The notes under the pieces were generated by a model. It made no database searches and had not been told where the DNA came from. It saw nothing but the letters and a program-made list of their open reading frames with translations. A DNA stretch of 64,000 bases, from positions 35,377 through 99,376 of the IMG/VR virus record IMGVR_UViG_3300025929_000015; one strand, given 5' to 3'. This document shows positions 31,210 to 39,021 of the stretch, piece by piece. The position numbers were made by a program, and so were the translations under genes. The stretch's first letter is position 1; every line of letters begins with the position of its first letter. This DNA is from a virus.

Positions 31210-31634
31210 GGCGAATGCGTCGTGGCCGGCGGCGTCACCCCGGGGATGCTCGGCGTGCCCGCAACGGCGGGCTGGCCCTGGGCCAGCGCGAACGTCACGA
31301 CACCGGCGGCCCACGCGTGCAGCGCCGGGCCGTGCGCGTCGGCCAGGGTGAACGTCCGCACCGCGAAGTTCACGACCCCGGCGCCGTCGGGGAACGTGGC
31401 CTGCACCGCGCTCATCATCGACGTGATCGGGTGCGACGGCCGGAAGTCCTTCTGGAAGCTGGCGAGCAGCTCGCCTTCCAGCCGCTGCTTGTCCGCCCGG
31501 TAGGCGGGGTCCGCGGTCAGCGCGCTGACCGCGGACCGGGCCGGGTGCGCGGTCGCGCCTGGCGCGGAGGCGCACCCGGCCGCCAGCAGTACCGTGGCTG
31601 CTGCCATGGCGGCCAGCATGTCCTGCTTGTTCAT
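31206..31634 (-). CDS. Predicted lipoprotein
   Basis: 142 aa. The N-terminal hydrophobic segment ends in the lipobox LLAAGC (Cys about 21), so membrane anchoring is expected. The mature part is helical and Ala-rich. Overlaps neighbours by 4 nt on both sides. Confidence 0.75.
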   Translation of the reverse strand: MNKQDMLAAMAAATVLLAAGCASAPGATAHPARSAVSALTADPAYRADKQRLEGELLASFQKDFRPSHPITSMMSAVQATFPDGAGVVNFAVRTFTLADAHGPALHAWAAGVVTFALAQGQPAVAGTPSIPGVTPPATTHSP

Positions 31635-31801
31635 TTCACGGTTCCTTTCCCTTTTGCGGAACTAGCTGTTCGCGCTTTGTCGCAGGATTCGGTGTGGTGA
31701 CCCGTCAGCTCGCAGGCCATGCAGCACCACCACTTTTTACGGAACCTCCCCTTGACGACCGTGTATGTGCCTTTCCGGCCGCAGCCCGCACATTTCCTCA
31801 T
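31631..31801 (-). CDS. WWCC-type zinc-knuckle mini-protein
   Basis: 56 aa: CAGCGRKGTYTV, then KKWWCCMACELTGHHTESC. Paralogous to the next gene upstream and to the gene at 41628. GGAGG precedes the ATG. Two CxxC units plus His suggest one treble-clef zinc site. Confidence 0.75.
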   Translation of the reverse strand: MRKCAGCGRKGTYTVVKGRFRKKWWCCMACELTGHHTESCDKARTASSAKGKGTVK

Positions 31802-31929
31802 TGTCCGTTCCTCCGGTCGCAGGCGTAGGTGTGGCGGCCCGACAGCTCGCAGGTCAGGCAGCACCACCATTTCCCGGCCTGCTTGTACCAGCCTTTCCGG
31901 CCGCAGCTGTTGCACTTCCTGAAGGTCAT
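31798..31929 (-). CDS. WWCC-type zinc-knuckle mini-protein, paralogue
   Basis: 43 aa: CNSCGRKGWYKQ, then KWWCCLTCELSGRHTYAC. Same Cys/Trp spacing as the adjacent 56-aa protein, so the pair is a tandem duplication. Its TGA overlaps the next ATG. Confidence 0.74.
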   Translation of the reverse strand: MTFRKCNSCGRKGWYKQAGKWWCCLTCELSGRHTYACDRRNGQ

Positions 31930-31962
31930 CTGCCTCCTCCCTTAGCCGGGCAATTCGTTTTA

Positions 31963-32026
31963 CCTGCCTCCTGGCAAGCAGGCCCCGCCCGGGGCGATGA
32001 GCCCGGGCGGGACCTTCCTGGCAGGA
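31963..32026 (-). repeat. Structured intercistronic element, copy 2
   Basis: Shared flanks with a GCCCGGG-rich stem different in sequence from the other copies. It lies between the stop at 32028 and the zinc-knuckle pair. Confidence 0.78.
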
Positions 32027-32027
32027 A

Positions 32028-32267
32028 TCAGCTGCGGCGCCGCCCGCGTATCTCGGCGACGGCGTCCTGTGCACCGGTCTGGTAGATCAGCTCCACGGCG
32101 AAGCCGAGCAGGGAGACGGGCTCTTCGGCGGCGGCCTGCTGCGAGACGTAATCGCGCAGCCGTTCGCTGACCACCTCGAGCAGGACCGGGACGGCTTCGG
32201 AGTCGAACGGCTCGTCCGAGGGGGGCAGCGCGATGACGTCCTCGCGGGTGACCTCTTTGGTCGTCAT
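32028..32267 (-). CDS. Hypothetical helical protein after the AAA+ gene
   Basis: 79 aa, acidic N-terminus, then a long amphipathic helix (AVPVLLEVVSERLRDYVSQQ). It starts 11 nt after the AAA+ ATPase stop, so it is probably co-transcribed. Possible adaptor; inference. Confidence 0.7.
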   Translation of the reverse strand: MTTKEVTREDVIALPPSDEPFDSEAVPVLLEVVSERLRDYVSQQAAAEEPVSLLGFAVELIYQTGAQDAVAEIRGRRRS

Positions 32268-32278
32268 GACGTTTCTCC

Positions 32279-33850
32279 TTACTGCCCGTTGCTCGCGGGC
32301 TTCTTGGCGAAGGTGATGTCGTATCCGTCGTCGCCGGACACCATCTTCCCCTGGGTGGCGCCGAGGGCGATGGAGACCAGCTCGGTGATCCGGGCTTCCA
32401 TCGTGGTGACATCGTGGTCGCCGTGCTGGGCGTTGTCCATCAGGTCCAGGTGGGCCTTCATGCCGAACGCGGCGTCGACCAGGTCTGCCGTGCTGATCGC
32501 GGCGGGCTGCCCGGCGTTCCTGGTGATCGAGTACCGGACGGCCCGCATGGCGGCCTCGGCGGCGAACGCGGGCAGGAAGCCCTCGTACGCCGCGGCGACC
32601 CGCACCCAGTCGATGTCCTCAGCGAGGAGGTCCCCGACGAGGACCTTGACCAGCCGCTCGTAGCCGTCCGCGTCCAGGTCCCCGACCGGGACCACCGCGT
32701 CGAGACGGCCCGGCCGGATGACCGACTTATCGAGCCTGTCTGCGAAGTTCGACGTGAACCCCGCCATCACCTCGGCTCCCTTGGCCTGGATGTTATCCAG
32801 GGTGTCCAGCACCTTGGCGATGGCCTTGCGTCCCTCGACCGCGGAGATGCCCGCGGACGCGATCACGTCCAGGTCCTCGACCCACACCACGGCCGGTGCG
32901 TACATCCGCGCCGTGATCATCGCGCCGAACGGGTCGTCGCCCGCCCGGACGAGAATGAAGGTCCACCCGTTTTCCTGCGCGATCTGCGCGGTCCGCAGCC
33001 CGGCCAGGGTCTTGCCGGTGCCGTTGGGGCCTTCGAGCAGCACGGCGCGCTTCAGCGGGATCCCCGCGTCACGCAGCGCCTCGGTGTACCGCATCGGCGC
33101 CCACAGGTTCACGTCCAGCTGCTCGAACACCTCCGGGCGGTAGATGATCTTCGCCGGGTCGATCCCCGACGTGTCCACGAACTGCGGCTCCTCGGGGTGC
33201 GCGGTGATCGCCCGCCCCTTGTAGATGGACCCGTTGACCAGCTCGTCGTCGATGACGGCGAAGAATCCCTCGATCCGCGCCTGGTGCTTCTTGGGTGCGG
33301 TCACGGAGATCTGGAAGACGGTCCCGTACTCGTCCGTCTGGGTGGCGCCGAGGACGAACGTCGCGTCCAGCAGCGAGAAGTTGACCTCCCCCCACGGAAC
33401 CTGGAGGGTCTGCCCGCCCGGGCCGGCCGGAATCGACCGGTACTGCGGCGGCTGCTTGCCGAAGAACATCGAGAACGTGGCCTTGCCGATCCCCGTGGTG
33501 CCGAAGACCCGCTTCATCGCCCGGTTGAACGCCGCCGCGCCATCCAGCGGCTTGAAGTTGAAGCGCCGGACGAACTGGAACTCGGCGTTCTGCTGGCCGT
33601 CCCAGTCGGTGAGGAACGCGACGACCTCGCCGATGTTCCCTTCCATCTGCGCGGGCAGGATGAACTGGGTTCCCGTGAAGATCAGGCTGTCCTCGGTGAC
33701 GTTCTGGCTGCCGAGCGCGTCCAGCTTCGCGAGCAGCTCGGCGGTGACCCGCTCCTGCTCGGTCGGCGGGCGGTTCGCCTTCGCGAGGGCACGCTCAGCT
33801 GCGCGGTCCATCGACGACGTGCCGGTGGCGCGCTTCCTGGTTGTAGCCAT
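32279..33850 (-). CDS. AAA+ ATPase
   Basis: 523 aa. An N-terminal ~240-residue domain precedes the AAA+ core: Walker A GPNGTGKTL, Walker B VVWVEDLD and the arginine-finger helix FADRLDKSVIRPGRLDAVV, typical of the FtsH/Cdc48-like remodelling class. No protease or membrane segment. It is followed by a vWA-like gene on its upstream side, a pairing seen in AAA+/vWA chaperone systems that assemble metal cofactors or particles. Confidence 0.85.
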   Translation of the reverse strand: MATTRKRATGTSSMDRAAERALAKANRPPTEQERVTAELLAKLDALGSQNVTEDSLIFTGTQFILPAQMEGNIGEVVAFLTDWDGQQNAEFQFVRRFNFKPLDGAAAFNRAMKRVFGTTGIGKATFSMFFGKQPPQYRSIPAGPGGQTLQVPWGEVNFSLLDATFVLGATQTDEYGTVFQISVTAPKKHQARIEGFFAVIDDELVNGSIYKGRAITAHPEEPQFVDTSGIDPAKIIYRPEVFEQLDVNLWAPMRYTEALRDAGIPLKRAVLLEGPNGTGKTLAGLRTAQIAQENGWTFILVRAGDDPFGAMITARMYAPAVVWVEDLDVIASAGISAVEGRKAIAKVLDTLDNIQAKGAEVMAGFTSNFADRLDKSVIRPGRLDAVVPVGDLDADGYERLVKVLVGDLLAEDIDWVRVAAAYEGFLPAFAAEAAMRAVRYSITRNAGQPAAISTADLVDAAFGMKAHLDLMDNAQHGDHDVTTMEARITELVSIALGATQGKMVSGDDGYDITFAKKPASNGQ

Positions 33851-33873
33851 TGGTTTCCTTTCCTTGCGTGGTG

Positions 33874-33936
33874 CCTGCCTCCTGGCAAGCAGAAAACCGC
33901 CCGGCCCTAAAGGCCGGGCGGCATCTGCCGGTCAGG
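33874..33936 (-). repeat. Structured intercistronic element, copy 3
   Basis: Shared flanks around a 10-bp CCGCCCGGCC stem. It separates the vWA-like gene from the AAA+ gene. Confidence 0.78.
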
Positions 33937-33953
33937 ATCCCGGCGTCACCCTC

Positions 33954-34736
33954 CTACTTCCTGCCGAGCACCGCCACGGCCATGTCCTCGGCGATCTCGG
34001 CCGAGCTGGTGACCGAGTCGAACGAGTACACGCGCACGTTGGGATGCTGCTCGGCGACCTGGTTGTACAGCGCGAGCGTCTTGTCGTGGTCCTCGCCGTA
34101 GCCGAACACGGCGACGAACCACTCCTCCTGCGGCCACTCACTGCGGTGGTCCTCGGCCAGCCGCCGCCCGAACTCCTCGTAGTCCGCGATGGCCCCGTCG
34201 GTCCACACCGTCCGGGCCCGCTTCGGCCGCTCGGTCACCGGGCGGTCCCCGAACTCGGACAGGTAGTGCTGGTCCAGGTAGCGGACCGCGCCCATGATCC
34301 GGGTCCCGCCGTAGGGCAGCGGCACCTCCTGGCCGTTCTCGTCGGTGACGCGGATGGCGGCGACCTTGCGCTCCATGTTGGTGGAGTTCAGGTCCCCGTC
34401 ATCGTCGCCCCGGCCGATCTTGACCAGGTGGTGGTTGAAGAACGCGCTGTAGATCCCGCCCTTCTCGTCGGACCCGCCGGCCTGCTCACCGGCCGCCTGG
34501 GAATCCATCCCCTCGGCGGCGGCGGTGAACTGGCGGAACGCCTCCATCTGCACCGACCAGGTGGTCGGCGCGCCGGGCTCGGGCGACGAGCTGCCGTCCC
34601 AGCCCTCGGAGGAGGAGCCGTCGATCAGGGCGTCCGGCTCGACCTGGTCGGTCTCGGCGAAGACCGGCTCGATCCGGTTGCGCGGCGTCCGGCTCGGACC
34701 GCCGGTGGCCGGCTCGGTGCGCTCGATGATACGCAT
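33954..34736 (-). CDS. vWA-like protein next to the AAA+ ATPase
   Basis: 260 aa. The C-terminal ~150 residues alternate strands and helices in a Rossmann/vWA manner (RARTVWTDGAIADYEEF, EWFVAVFGYGEDHDKTLALY, NVRVYSFDSVTSSAEIAEDMAVAVLG). The N-terminal ~90 residues are low-complexity and acidic. A clean MIDAS DxSxS is not visible, so metal binding is uncertain. The AAA+/vWA pairing suggests joint function. Confidence 0.62.
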   Translation of the reverse strand: MRIIERTEPATGGPSRTPRNRIEPVFAETDQVEPDALIDGSSSEGWDGSSSPEPGAPTTWSVQMEAFRQFTAAAEGMDSQAAGEQAGGSDEKGGIYSAFFNHHLVKIGRGDDDGDLNSTNMERKVAAIRVTDENGQEVPLPYGGTRIMGAVRYLDQHYLSEFGDRPVTERPKRARTVWTDGAIADYEEFGRRLAEDHRSEWPQEEWFVAVFGYGEDHDKTLALYNQVAEQHPNVRVYSFDSVTSSAEIAEDMAVAVLGRK

Positions 34737-34777
34737 GATTTTCCCTTCCGCCTGAGTAGCCTTTACCCAGACTGCAC

Positions 34778-34806
34778 CCCGCACCGGGATTCCCCCCCGG
34801 TGCGGG
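34778..34806 (-). terminator. Intercistronic hairpin
   Basis: 11-bp perfect arms (34778-34788 / 34796-34806) between the 68-aa membrane protein and the vWA-like gene. Confidence 0.55.
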
Positions 34807-34829
34807 ATACACGCCAGGTACGCGGCGTC

Positions 34830-35036
34830 TTACAGGTTGAATGCCTTGAAGAGCTGGCTGAGCAGGCTGCCGGCCCAGCGGAGCACGTCAGCGAACCCGT
34901 CGGCGACCGCCGCCATGGACGTCAGCTTGGCGTGCTGGTTGACCGCACCGACGGCGGCCAGCACCAGCAGGACGCCGAGGATCATCAAGGTGATGGAGAT
35001 GACCTTGACGAACCCGGCCATCATGGCGGAGAACAC
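34830..35036 (-). CDS. Small membrane protein
   Basis: 68 aa. One strong hydrophobic span (about 10-33: ISITLMILGVLLVLAAVGAV) and an amphipathic C-terminal helix ending LFKAFNL. Could be a minor membrane component or holin-like protein; nothing decisive. Confidence 0.7.
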   Translation of the reverse strand: MFSAMMAGFVKVISITLMILGVLLVLAAVGAVNQHAKLTSMAAVADGFADVLRWAGSLLSQLFKAFNL

Positions 35037-35051
35037 GCCTGCCTCCTTTCC

Positions 35052-35309
35052 TTACTCATCCGACGACTTGCGCCGCCAGACCGGGCCGGTCCGGACCGGG
35101 CCGCCGCTGCCGTCGTCCATCCGCGCCGCCAGGCGTAGCTCCTTCCTGGACAGCCGGGCCGGGGGCTTGACTTGGCCGGATTCCATCTTCTTGCGCAGCT
35201 CCTCCTTCGACGCTGCGTCCTTCGCGGCTGCTTTAGCCGTGCGCGTCTTGGCCGCCTGGAACTTCGCCTTCTGCTTATCTGCCCTGCTCGGCTTCGGCGC
35301 TTTTGCCAT
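35052..35309 (-). CDS. Lys/Ala-rich basic protein
   Basis: 85 aa, highly basic, helical (ADKQKAKFQAAKTRTAKAAAK). Likely nucleic-acid binding by composition. Overlapped at its start by the preceding gene. Confidence 0.7.
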   Translation of the reverse strand: MAKAPKPSRADKQKAKFQAAKTRTAKAAAKDAASKEELRKKMESGQVKPPARLSRKELRLAARMDDGSGGPVRTGPVWRRKSSDE

Positions 35310-35538
35310 TGCTGGTCTCCTTTCCGTGCTGGTGGAACTCAAGGGTGCAGCCGGCCCACCACAGCCCGTCCGGGTCATGATGGACCAGATGCTCAGCCAG
35401 GACCAGGTCGCAGCCCAGGCCGTGCGCGGCGCTGACCGCGCGGCACGGGCCCGCGTCCCGGTTCCGCGGCCGGACGGTGAGCCCCTGCTCCATCTCGGCG
35501 AGCGTACGCCGCTCGCCCGCCGACAGGGGGCCGCTCAT
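35275..35538 (-). CDS. Hypothetical protein
   Basis: 87 aa from ATG 35538 (ATGA overlap). Contains GCDLVLAEHLVHHDPDGLWWAGC with a His/Cys distribution. Its last ~11 codons overlap the next gene. Confidence 0.65.
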   Translation of the reverse strand: MSGPLSAGERRTLAEMEQGLTVRPRNRDAGPCRAVSAAHGLGCDLVLAEHLVHHDPDGLWWAGCTLEFHQHGKETSNGKSAEAEQGR

Positions 35539-35927
35539 CAGTCCTCGCCCTCGAACGTATCGCCGTACTCCCTGGAGGTGGCGTCGGCCGCGTACTGGCT
35601 GGACATCCGCAGCCACTGCCGCTTCCAGTCCCAGTCGTCCATGACGTACCGGGCGAAGTTGGGCTCGCTCAGGGTGAACGTGTCGCCGGTGTCCATCTCC
35701 AGCATCTTGATGGTCCGGTCGTAGTCCCGGGTGTGGTCCTCGGGCCGGCTGAGCAGGATGCGGATCTCCGGGGTGCGGCCCGCTTCGAGGTCCTCGAGCT
35801 TGTTTTCCAGCAGCTCGGCGGCCCGTTCCCGGTAGCCGTGCAGGGCCGCCTCGAAGACGCCCCGGTGCCGGTCCCGGTTCTGCCGGAGGATCGCGATCAG
35901 CTCATCTTTCCGGACCGTCGTTTCCAT
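35538..35927 (-). CDS. Hypothetical helical protein with reiterated start
   Basis: 129 aa from ATG 35927. The same GGAAAGAAGGGTCATGG-type signal occurs twice, so an in-frame ATG at 35942 is an equal candidate. Core: KDELIAILRQNRDRHRGVFEAAL, later LSRPEDHTRDYDRTIKMLEMD. Many phages have similar proteins of unknown role. Confidence 0.72.
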   Translation of the reverse strand: METTVRKDELIAILRQNRDRHRGVFEAALHGYRERAAELLENKLEDLEAGRTPEIRILLSRPEDHTRDYDRTIKMLEMDTGDTFTLSEPNFARYVMDDWDWKRQWLRMSSQYAADATSREYGDTFEGED

Positions 35928-36105
35928 GACCCTTCTTTCCATGACCTTTCTCGCTTCCGTTTCGTGTCCCCGCACGGGGGCCGGGTGTCTCATGCCCGTT
36001 GGCGCCGCGCCGGCGGAGCCGGTCTTTCTCCGCCGTGATCAGCACCGAGCGTTTCGCCGCGGACTTCCGCCGTTTCCTTTCCTGCCAGAACCACCTGATG
36101 GCCAT
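35902..36105 (-). CDS. Small very basic protein
   Basis: 67 aa, WFWQERKRRKSAAKRS start and a Gly/His/Lys-rich tail that is encoded over the duplicated start signal of the next gene, so the tail may be a by-product. Nucleic-acid binding by charge. Confidence 0.5.
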   Translation of the reverse strand: MAIRWFWQERKRRKSAAKRSVLITAEKDRLRRRGANGHETPGPRAGTRNGSEKGHGKKGHGNDGPER

Positions 36106-36353
36106 TTGTCCCCCTTTCCGGGTTCGGCCTTGATGACCGGCGAGGTGGTGATCCGCCGGTATTCGGCCGCGGGGTCGAGCGGATCGGCGATGATGACCAG
36201 GGACATGCTAGACAGCACGAACACCTGGCGGTAGCCGCCGCCGCACGTCCGGGCCCGGCCGCTCAGGCCGCCGGCCTCCAGCCGCCGCCAGGTGCGGGCC
36301 GCAGTGTCGATCGCGTAGACCGAACCGGTCGCGGTCGTCAGGAGGAGCTTCAC
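36039..36353 (-). CDS. Beta-propeller-like blade protein
   Basis: 104 aa. TATGSVYAIDTAARTWRRLEAGG and YRQVFVLSSMSLVIIADPLDPAAEYRRITTSPVI look like two beta-propeller-type blades. The last ~22 codons overlap the next gene. Function unknown. Confidence 0.62.
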   Translation of the reverse strand: MKLLLTTATGSVYAIDTAARTWRRLEAGGLSGRARTCGGGYRQVFVLSSMSLVIIADPLDPAAEYRRITTSPVIKAEPGKGDKWPSGGSGRKGNGGSPRRNARC

Positions 36354-36355
36354 CG

Positions 36356-36709
36356 CTACCCTCCTTCGCCCCAGCGGGCCGCGGCCTTCTCCAGCACCGC
36401 CCGGACGTCACCGAAGTGCGTGTCCTCGTGGTCGTTGAACCAGATGACCGCGACCTTGCAAGAAGACGGGCACATGACCCCGGCGGCCCGGGCCCGGTCG
36501 GGAAACTGCTCGCGGATGACCTGGGCGAGCAGCCGGAGGTACGGGTCGCTGTCCAGGTCGATCTCTTCACCGCTGAAATTGACCTGACCGGCGGCGCGCA
36601 GCCGGGCGGCGGTCAGGCAGACACGCGGTCCGGCCGCGTAGGCGTTCTTGCACCACCGGCGGTCGCTGGACAAGATGGCGAGCATCTCCTGCGCGACATC
36701 CTGCTTCAT
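36356..36709 (-). CDS. Hypothetical protein
   Basis: 117 aa with Cys at CKNAY, VCLTA and CPSSCKV. Helix-rich with AQVIREQFPDRARAAG. Follows the family 2 intercistronic element. No family recognised. Confidence 0.7.
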   Translation of the reverse strand: MKQDVAQEMLAILSSDRRWCKNAYAAGPRVCLTAARLRAAGQVNFSGEEIDLDSDPYLRLLAQVIREQFPDRARAAGVMCPSSCKVAVIWFNDHEDTHFGDVRAVLEKAAARWGEGG

Positions 36710-36740
36710 GGCTTTCTCCTTCCCGGAGCATCTGCTGTGA

Positions 36741-36788
36741 CGCTCCCCGCAGCGCCGGGCGGTCAGCCCGGCGCCACGGCCAGCGGCC
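36741..36788 (-). repeat. Structured intercistronic element family 2, copy 2
   Basis: Same flanks as at 26.44 kb (CTCCCCGCAGCGCC...GCGCCACGGCCAGCGGCC) but with stem GCGCCGGGC/GCCCGGCGC. Confidence 0.7.
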
Positions 36789-36827
36789 AGCAGGCCGGGG
36801 ACGTGGCGCACGTCCCCGGCCCGGGAC

Positions 36828-37322
36828 TCACAGCGCGCGCCGCTGACGGTCCCGCGCGACCCGCTCCCGCCTCCGGTCGGGCTGCTGGTCATCCCAGCAG
36901 ACGAACCCGGTGATCAGCGCGATGACGCTGACCACCGTGCCCACGATGCCCAGGACGAGGAACCAGGCGCACAGCACGTTGGACAGCGTGTCATGGTAAT
37001 GCGCCAGCGCCGTCGCCGGCACGACCGCGGTCAGCAGGCTCACCGTCAGCGTGAGCGTCCCAGCCGGGACGAAATTCCGCGGCACTCCCCAGTCGATGCG
37101 GCCCTCGTCCGCCGTGTCCGCCAGGTCCGGCAGCCCGCGCAGCGCGAGCACCCGGCGCAGCACCTGCCGGGTCTGCGCCTGGCCGATCTCCCCGGCCAGC
37201 ACGTTACGTTCGTCCGTGCTGGTGATGTAGCCGGCCCGGACCAGCTCATCCAGGTGCTCCTGGTATCTTTCCCGGTCCGCGTGGCACGCGCGGGGCTCAC
37301 CGGCCCGCTCGATGCTGGTCAT
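36828..37322 (-). CDS. DUF1707/SHOCT-like membrane protein
   Basis: 164 aa. Residues 15-65 are a helical domain (RYQEHLDELVRAGYITSTDERNVLAGEIG) like DUF1707-type modules. Two hydrophobic spans follow (about 92-112, 117-142), then an Arg-rich cytoplasmic tail. Membrane location is clear; function unknown. Confidence 0.7.
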   Translation of the reverse strand: MTSIERAGEPRACHADRERYQEHLDELVRAGYITSTDERNVLAGEIGQAQTRQVLRRVLALRGLPDLADTADEGRIDWGVPRNFVPAGTLTLTVSLLTAVVPATALAHYHDTLSNVLCAWFLVLGIVGTVVSVIALITGFVCWDDQQPDRRRERVARDRQRRAL

Positions 37323-37582
37323 GCGGGTACCACCTCGCCTTCGGGGTTGAACAGGTGACAGTGCCCGCGCAGCGCACCGTCCGCAGCGAACTTGCGGCAC
37401 GGGTCGCACAGCAGGTCTTCCTCGGTGATCTCGTTCGCGCACCGGACCTGGCAGTCGTCACCGCAGCTACGGCACTGGCATTTCCCTTCGGTGTCGCCGT
37501 CGTCTGCGTGCAGCGCGATGATGCGGAGCCCGACCACCCCCCAGGTGCGTACTACCTCTTGCTTCTCTTCGGTGAGGGACAT
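37319..37582 (-). CDS. Cys-rich zinc protein
   Basis: 87 aa. CQCRSCGDDCQVRC, then CDPCRKF and HCHLF: seven Cys and two His in 50 residues, consistent with two metal sites. ATGA overlap downstream. Confidence 0.74.
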   Translation of the reverse strand: MSLTEEKQEVVRTWGVVGLRIIALHADDGDTEGKCQCRSCGDDCQVRCANEITEEDLLCDPCRKFAADGALRGHCHLFNPEGEVVPA

Positions 37583-37600
37583 CTGTGTTCCTTTCCTTGG

Positions 37601-37626
37601 CGGGGCGGCCCCGCAGGGCCGCCCCG
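37601..37626 (-). terminator. Intercistronic hairpin
   Basis: Perfect 11-bp arms (37601-37611 / 37616-37626) with a 4-nt loop between two minus-strand genes. Confidence 0.55.
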
Positions 37627-37630
37627 GTTT

Positions 37631-38164
37631 TCAGGCCGCGTTGGCTACCTGGCGGAACCCGGGCTCGTCGGTGACCAGATGCAGCATCTGCGCGAGGTGC
37701 GCATCCGCGAGCGGCAGCCCGCCCGGCGGGTGGCAGCAGAACGACGCCAGCCGGACCTCCCCGGTCTCCGGCATCAGGTCGACGTTGCCGGCCTGGCTGC
37801 GCCGGCGGATCCGGTACCGGCCGCCCGCCGAACCGCGCACCTCGAAGTAGCCCCGCCCGGTGTAGCTGGCGGCTTGCTCCTCGGTGAGCAGTTCCAGCAG
37901 CAGCGCCTCCGCCCGCGCGCCGGCCTGGTGCCGCTCGGCCCGCCGCTCCTGTTCCCTGCGCTGGGCTTCGTGCTGGGCTTCGACGGCCTGCGCATACGTA
38001 CGTTCCGTCTGCTCGTTCCATGCCTCCCACGTGGTGGTGAGGTACGCGCCGGTGCCGGTGCTAGTGCTGTACGTGCTGTTCCAGCCGGCCCAGATCGTGG
38101 TTGTGGCCGTCGAGGCCGTCATGATTGTGCCCGTCGATGAGGACGGGACCCAGATGTTCGGCAT
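37631..38164 (-). CDS. Coiled-coil plus basic beta domain protein
   Basis: 177 aa. A Ser/Thr-rich start, a charged coiled-coil (about 50-95: AEAQHEAQRREQERRAER-like), and a C-terminal domain with RYRIRRRSQAGNVDLM, CCHPPGGLP and AHLAQMLHLVTDE. The last part resembles a domain widespread in actinophages and plasmids; role unknown. Confidence 0.7.
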   Translation of the reverse strand: MPNIWVPSSSTGTIMTASTATTTIWAGWNSTYSTSTGTGAYLTTTWEAWNEQTERTYAQAVEAQHEAQRREQERRAERHQAGARAEALLLELLTEEQAASYTGRGYFEVRGSAGGRYRIRRRSQAGNVDLMPETGEVRLASFCCHPPGGLPLADAHLAQMLHLVTDEPGFRQVANAA

Positions 38165-38280
38165 TTCTTCCCAGCCTTCAGTTCGCGTTCAATGCGGTCG
38201 TATGCCTTGCGCAGCTCGCGCTTAATCCGGTCATCGAACCTGCGCATTTCCTCCTCGATTTTGGGATCGGGATCGGGCAT
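38119..38280 (-). CDS. Small charged helical protein
   Basis: 53 aa from ATG 38280. A single long helix of alternating Arg/Lys/Glu (IEEEMRRFDDRIKREL), basic tail. It overlaps the next gene by 46 nt, which lowers confidence in its C-terminus. Confidence 0.55.
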   Translation of the reverse strand: MPDPDPKIEEEMRRFDDRIKRELRKAYDRIERELKAGKKCRTSGSRPHRRAQS

Positions 38281-38299
38281 TTCCTCATACCTCCTTCCG

Positions 38300-38366
38300 T
38301 CCCGGGGATGCCCCGGGCCGGAGCCCCGCACGGTGCAAGCACCGTACGGGACCCTGGCCCGCTCAG
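38300..38366 (-). repeat. Structured intercistronic element family 3, copy 1
   Basis: Plus-strand form starts CCCGGGGATGCCCCGGG and ends CTGGCCCGCTCA, with an internal GCACGGTGC/GCACCGT hairpin. A second copy near 43.69 kb keeps the ends and changes the inner hairpin. Confidence 0.7.
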
Positions 38367-38590
38367 CCGCCGGCGTTCGGCCGGACCAAGATGATCCGTT
38401 CCGCATCGGGATCGAAGGTGCGGATCTGGTCGCCCTGGTCACCCATCTTCCCGGTCGCGCGGTACGCCAGGTACCCCTTCCCGGTCAGGTCATCGAACGT
38501 CCGCCGGGCGGCGGCCACCTCGTCCGGGAACGCGGCATCCCACATGATCCGCTGATCACCTTCCCTGTCTAGGGTGTGCATCTGCCCCAT
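38363..38590 (-). CDS. Hypothetical protein
   Basis: 75 aa. Helix VAAARRTFDDLTGKGYLAYR followed by a strand TFDPDAERIILVRPNAGG; the end matches small conserved actinophage proteins of unknown function. Confidence 0.7.
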   Translation of the reverse strand: MGQMHTLDREGDQRIMWDAAFPDEVAAARRTFDDLTGKGYLAYRATGKMGDQGDQIRTFDPDAERIILVRPNAGG

Positions 38591-38609
38591 TTTTTCTCCT
38601 TTCCTTTTC

Positions 38610-38816
38610 TTAATCCGGGCTTGCCGCCCGGAGGCGGGCGATGAAAGCCCGCCAGGCCCCGTCCGGGACCCGGAGGACGGTGCCGTCCCCCAGCGTGCTG
38701 TCCCGGATCTCGACGCCCGGGGCCACCTCGACGCACTGCCCGTTGTGACTGCTGTGCGAGGACTTCCGCCATTCCAGGCAGTTGGTTTTGCTGCTGTAAC
38801 TGGACTTAACCCACAT
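38610..38816 (-). CDS. DUF397 protein
   Basis: 68 aa with the DUF397 signature WRKSSHSSHNGQCVEVA, VEIRDST and a C-terminal WRAFIARLR. The N-terminus has a second partial copy (VKSSYSSKTNCLEW). DUF397 proteins are actinobacterial and usually sit beside an XRE regulator in morphology control or toxin-antitoxin-like pairs; none is adjacent here. Confidence 0.85.
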   Translation of the reverse strand: MWVKSSYSSKTNCLEWRKSSHSSHNGQCVEVAPGVEIRDSTLGDGTVLRVPDGAWRAFIARLRAASPD

Positions 38817-38818
38817 GG

Positions 38819-38971
38819 CTAATCCACCGCGCCCGGCTGGATGGCGGACAGGAACTTGCCGGCGTAGAACGGCTCGGTATTGACCTTGCCGGTGCCCGAG
38901 CAGTCCAGCGCGTTCCCCTGGCTGTAGGCGCTGGACCCGTTCCAGCCGAAGCTGTTTCCGTTGGAGAGCAT
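38819..38971 (-). CDS. 50-aa Gly/Ser-rich protein
   Basis: MLSNGNSFGWNGSSAYSQGN start, one Cys, ending FLSAIQPGAVD. It precedes DUF397 by 2 nt. Unknown; aromatic and Ser-rich like a small structural or adhesive peptide. Confidence 0.6.
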   Translation of the reverse strand: MLSNGNSFGWNGSSAYSQGNALDCSGTGKVNTEPFYAGKFLSAIQPGAVD

Positions 38972-39021
38972 TCTTTTCCCTTTCTTCCTGGGTTAAGAAT
39001 TTTCCCGGCACTGCTTACAGG

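Noticed and set aside
32414-35138. Long plus-strand open frames (about 500-640 aa) across 32.4-35.1 kb
   Set aside because: They lie opposite the AAA+ ATPase and vWA-like genes, have no ribosome site and an Arg/Asp/His-biased composition typical of antisense frames.
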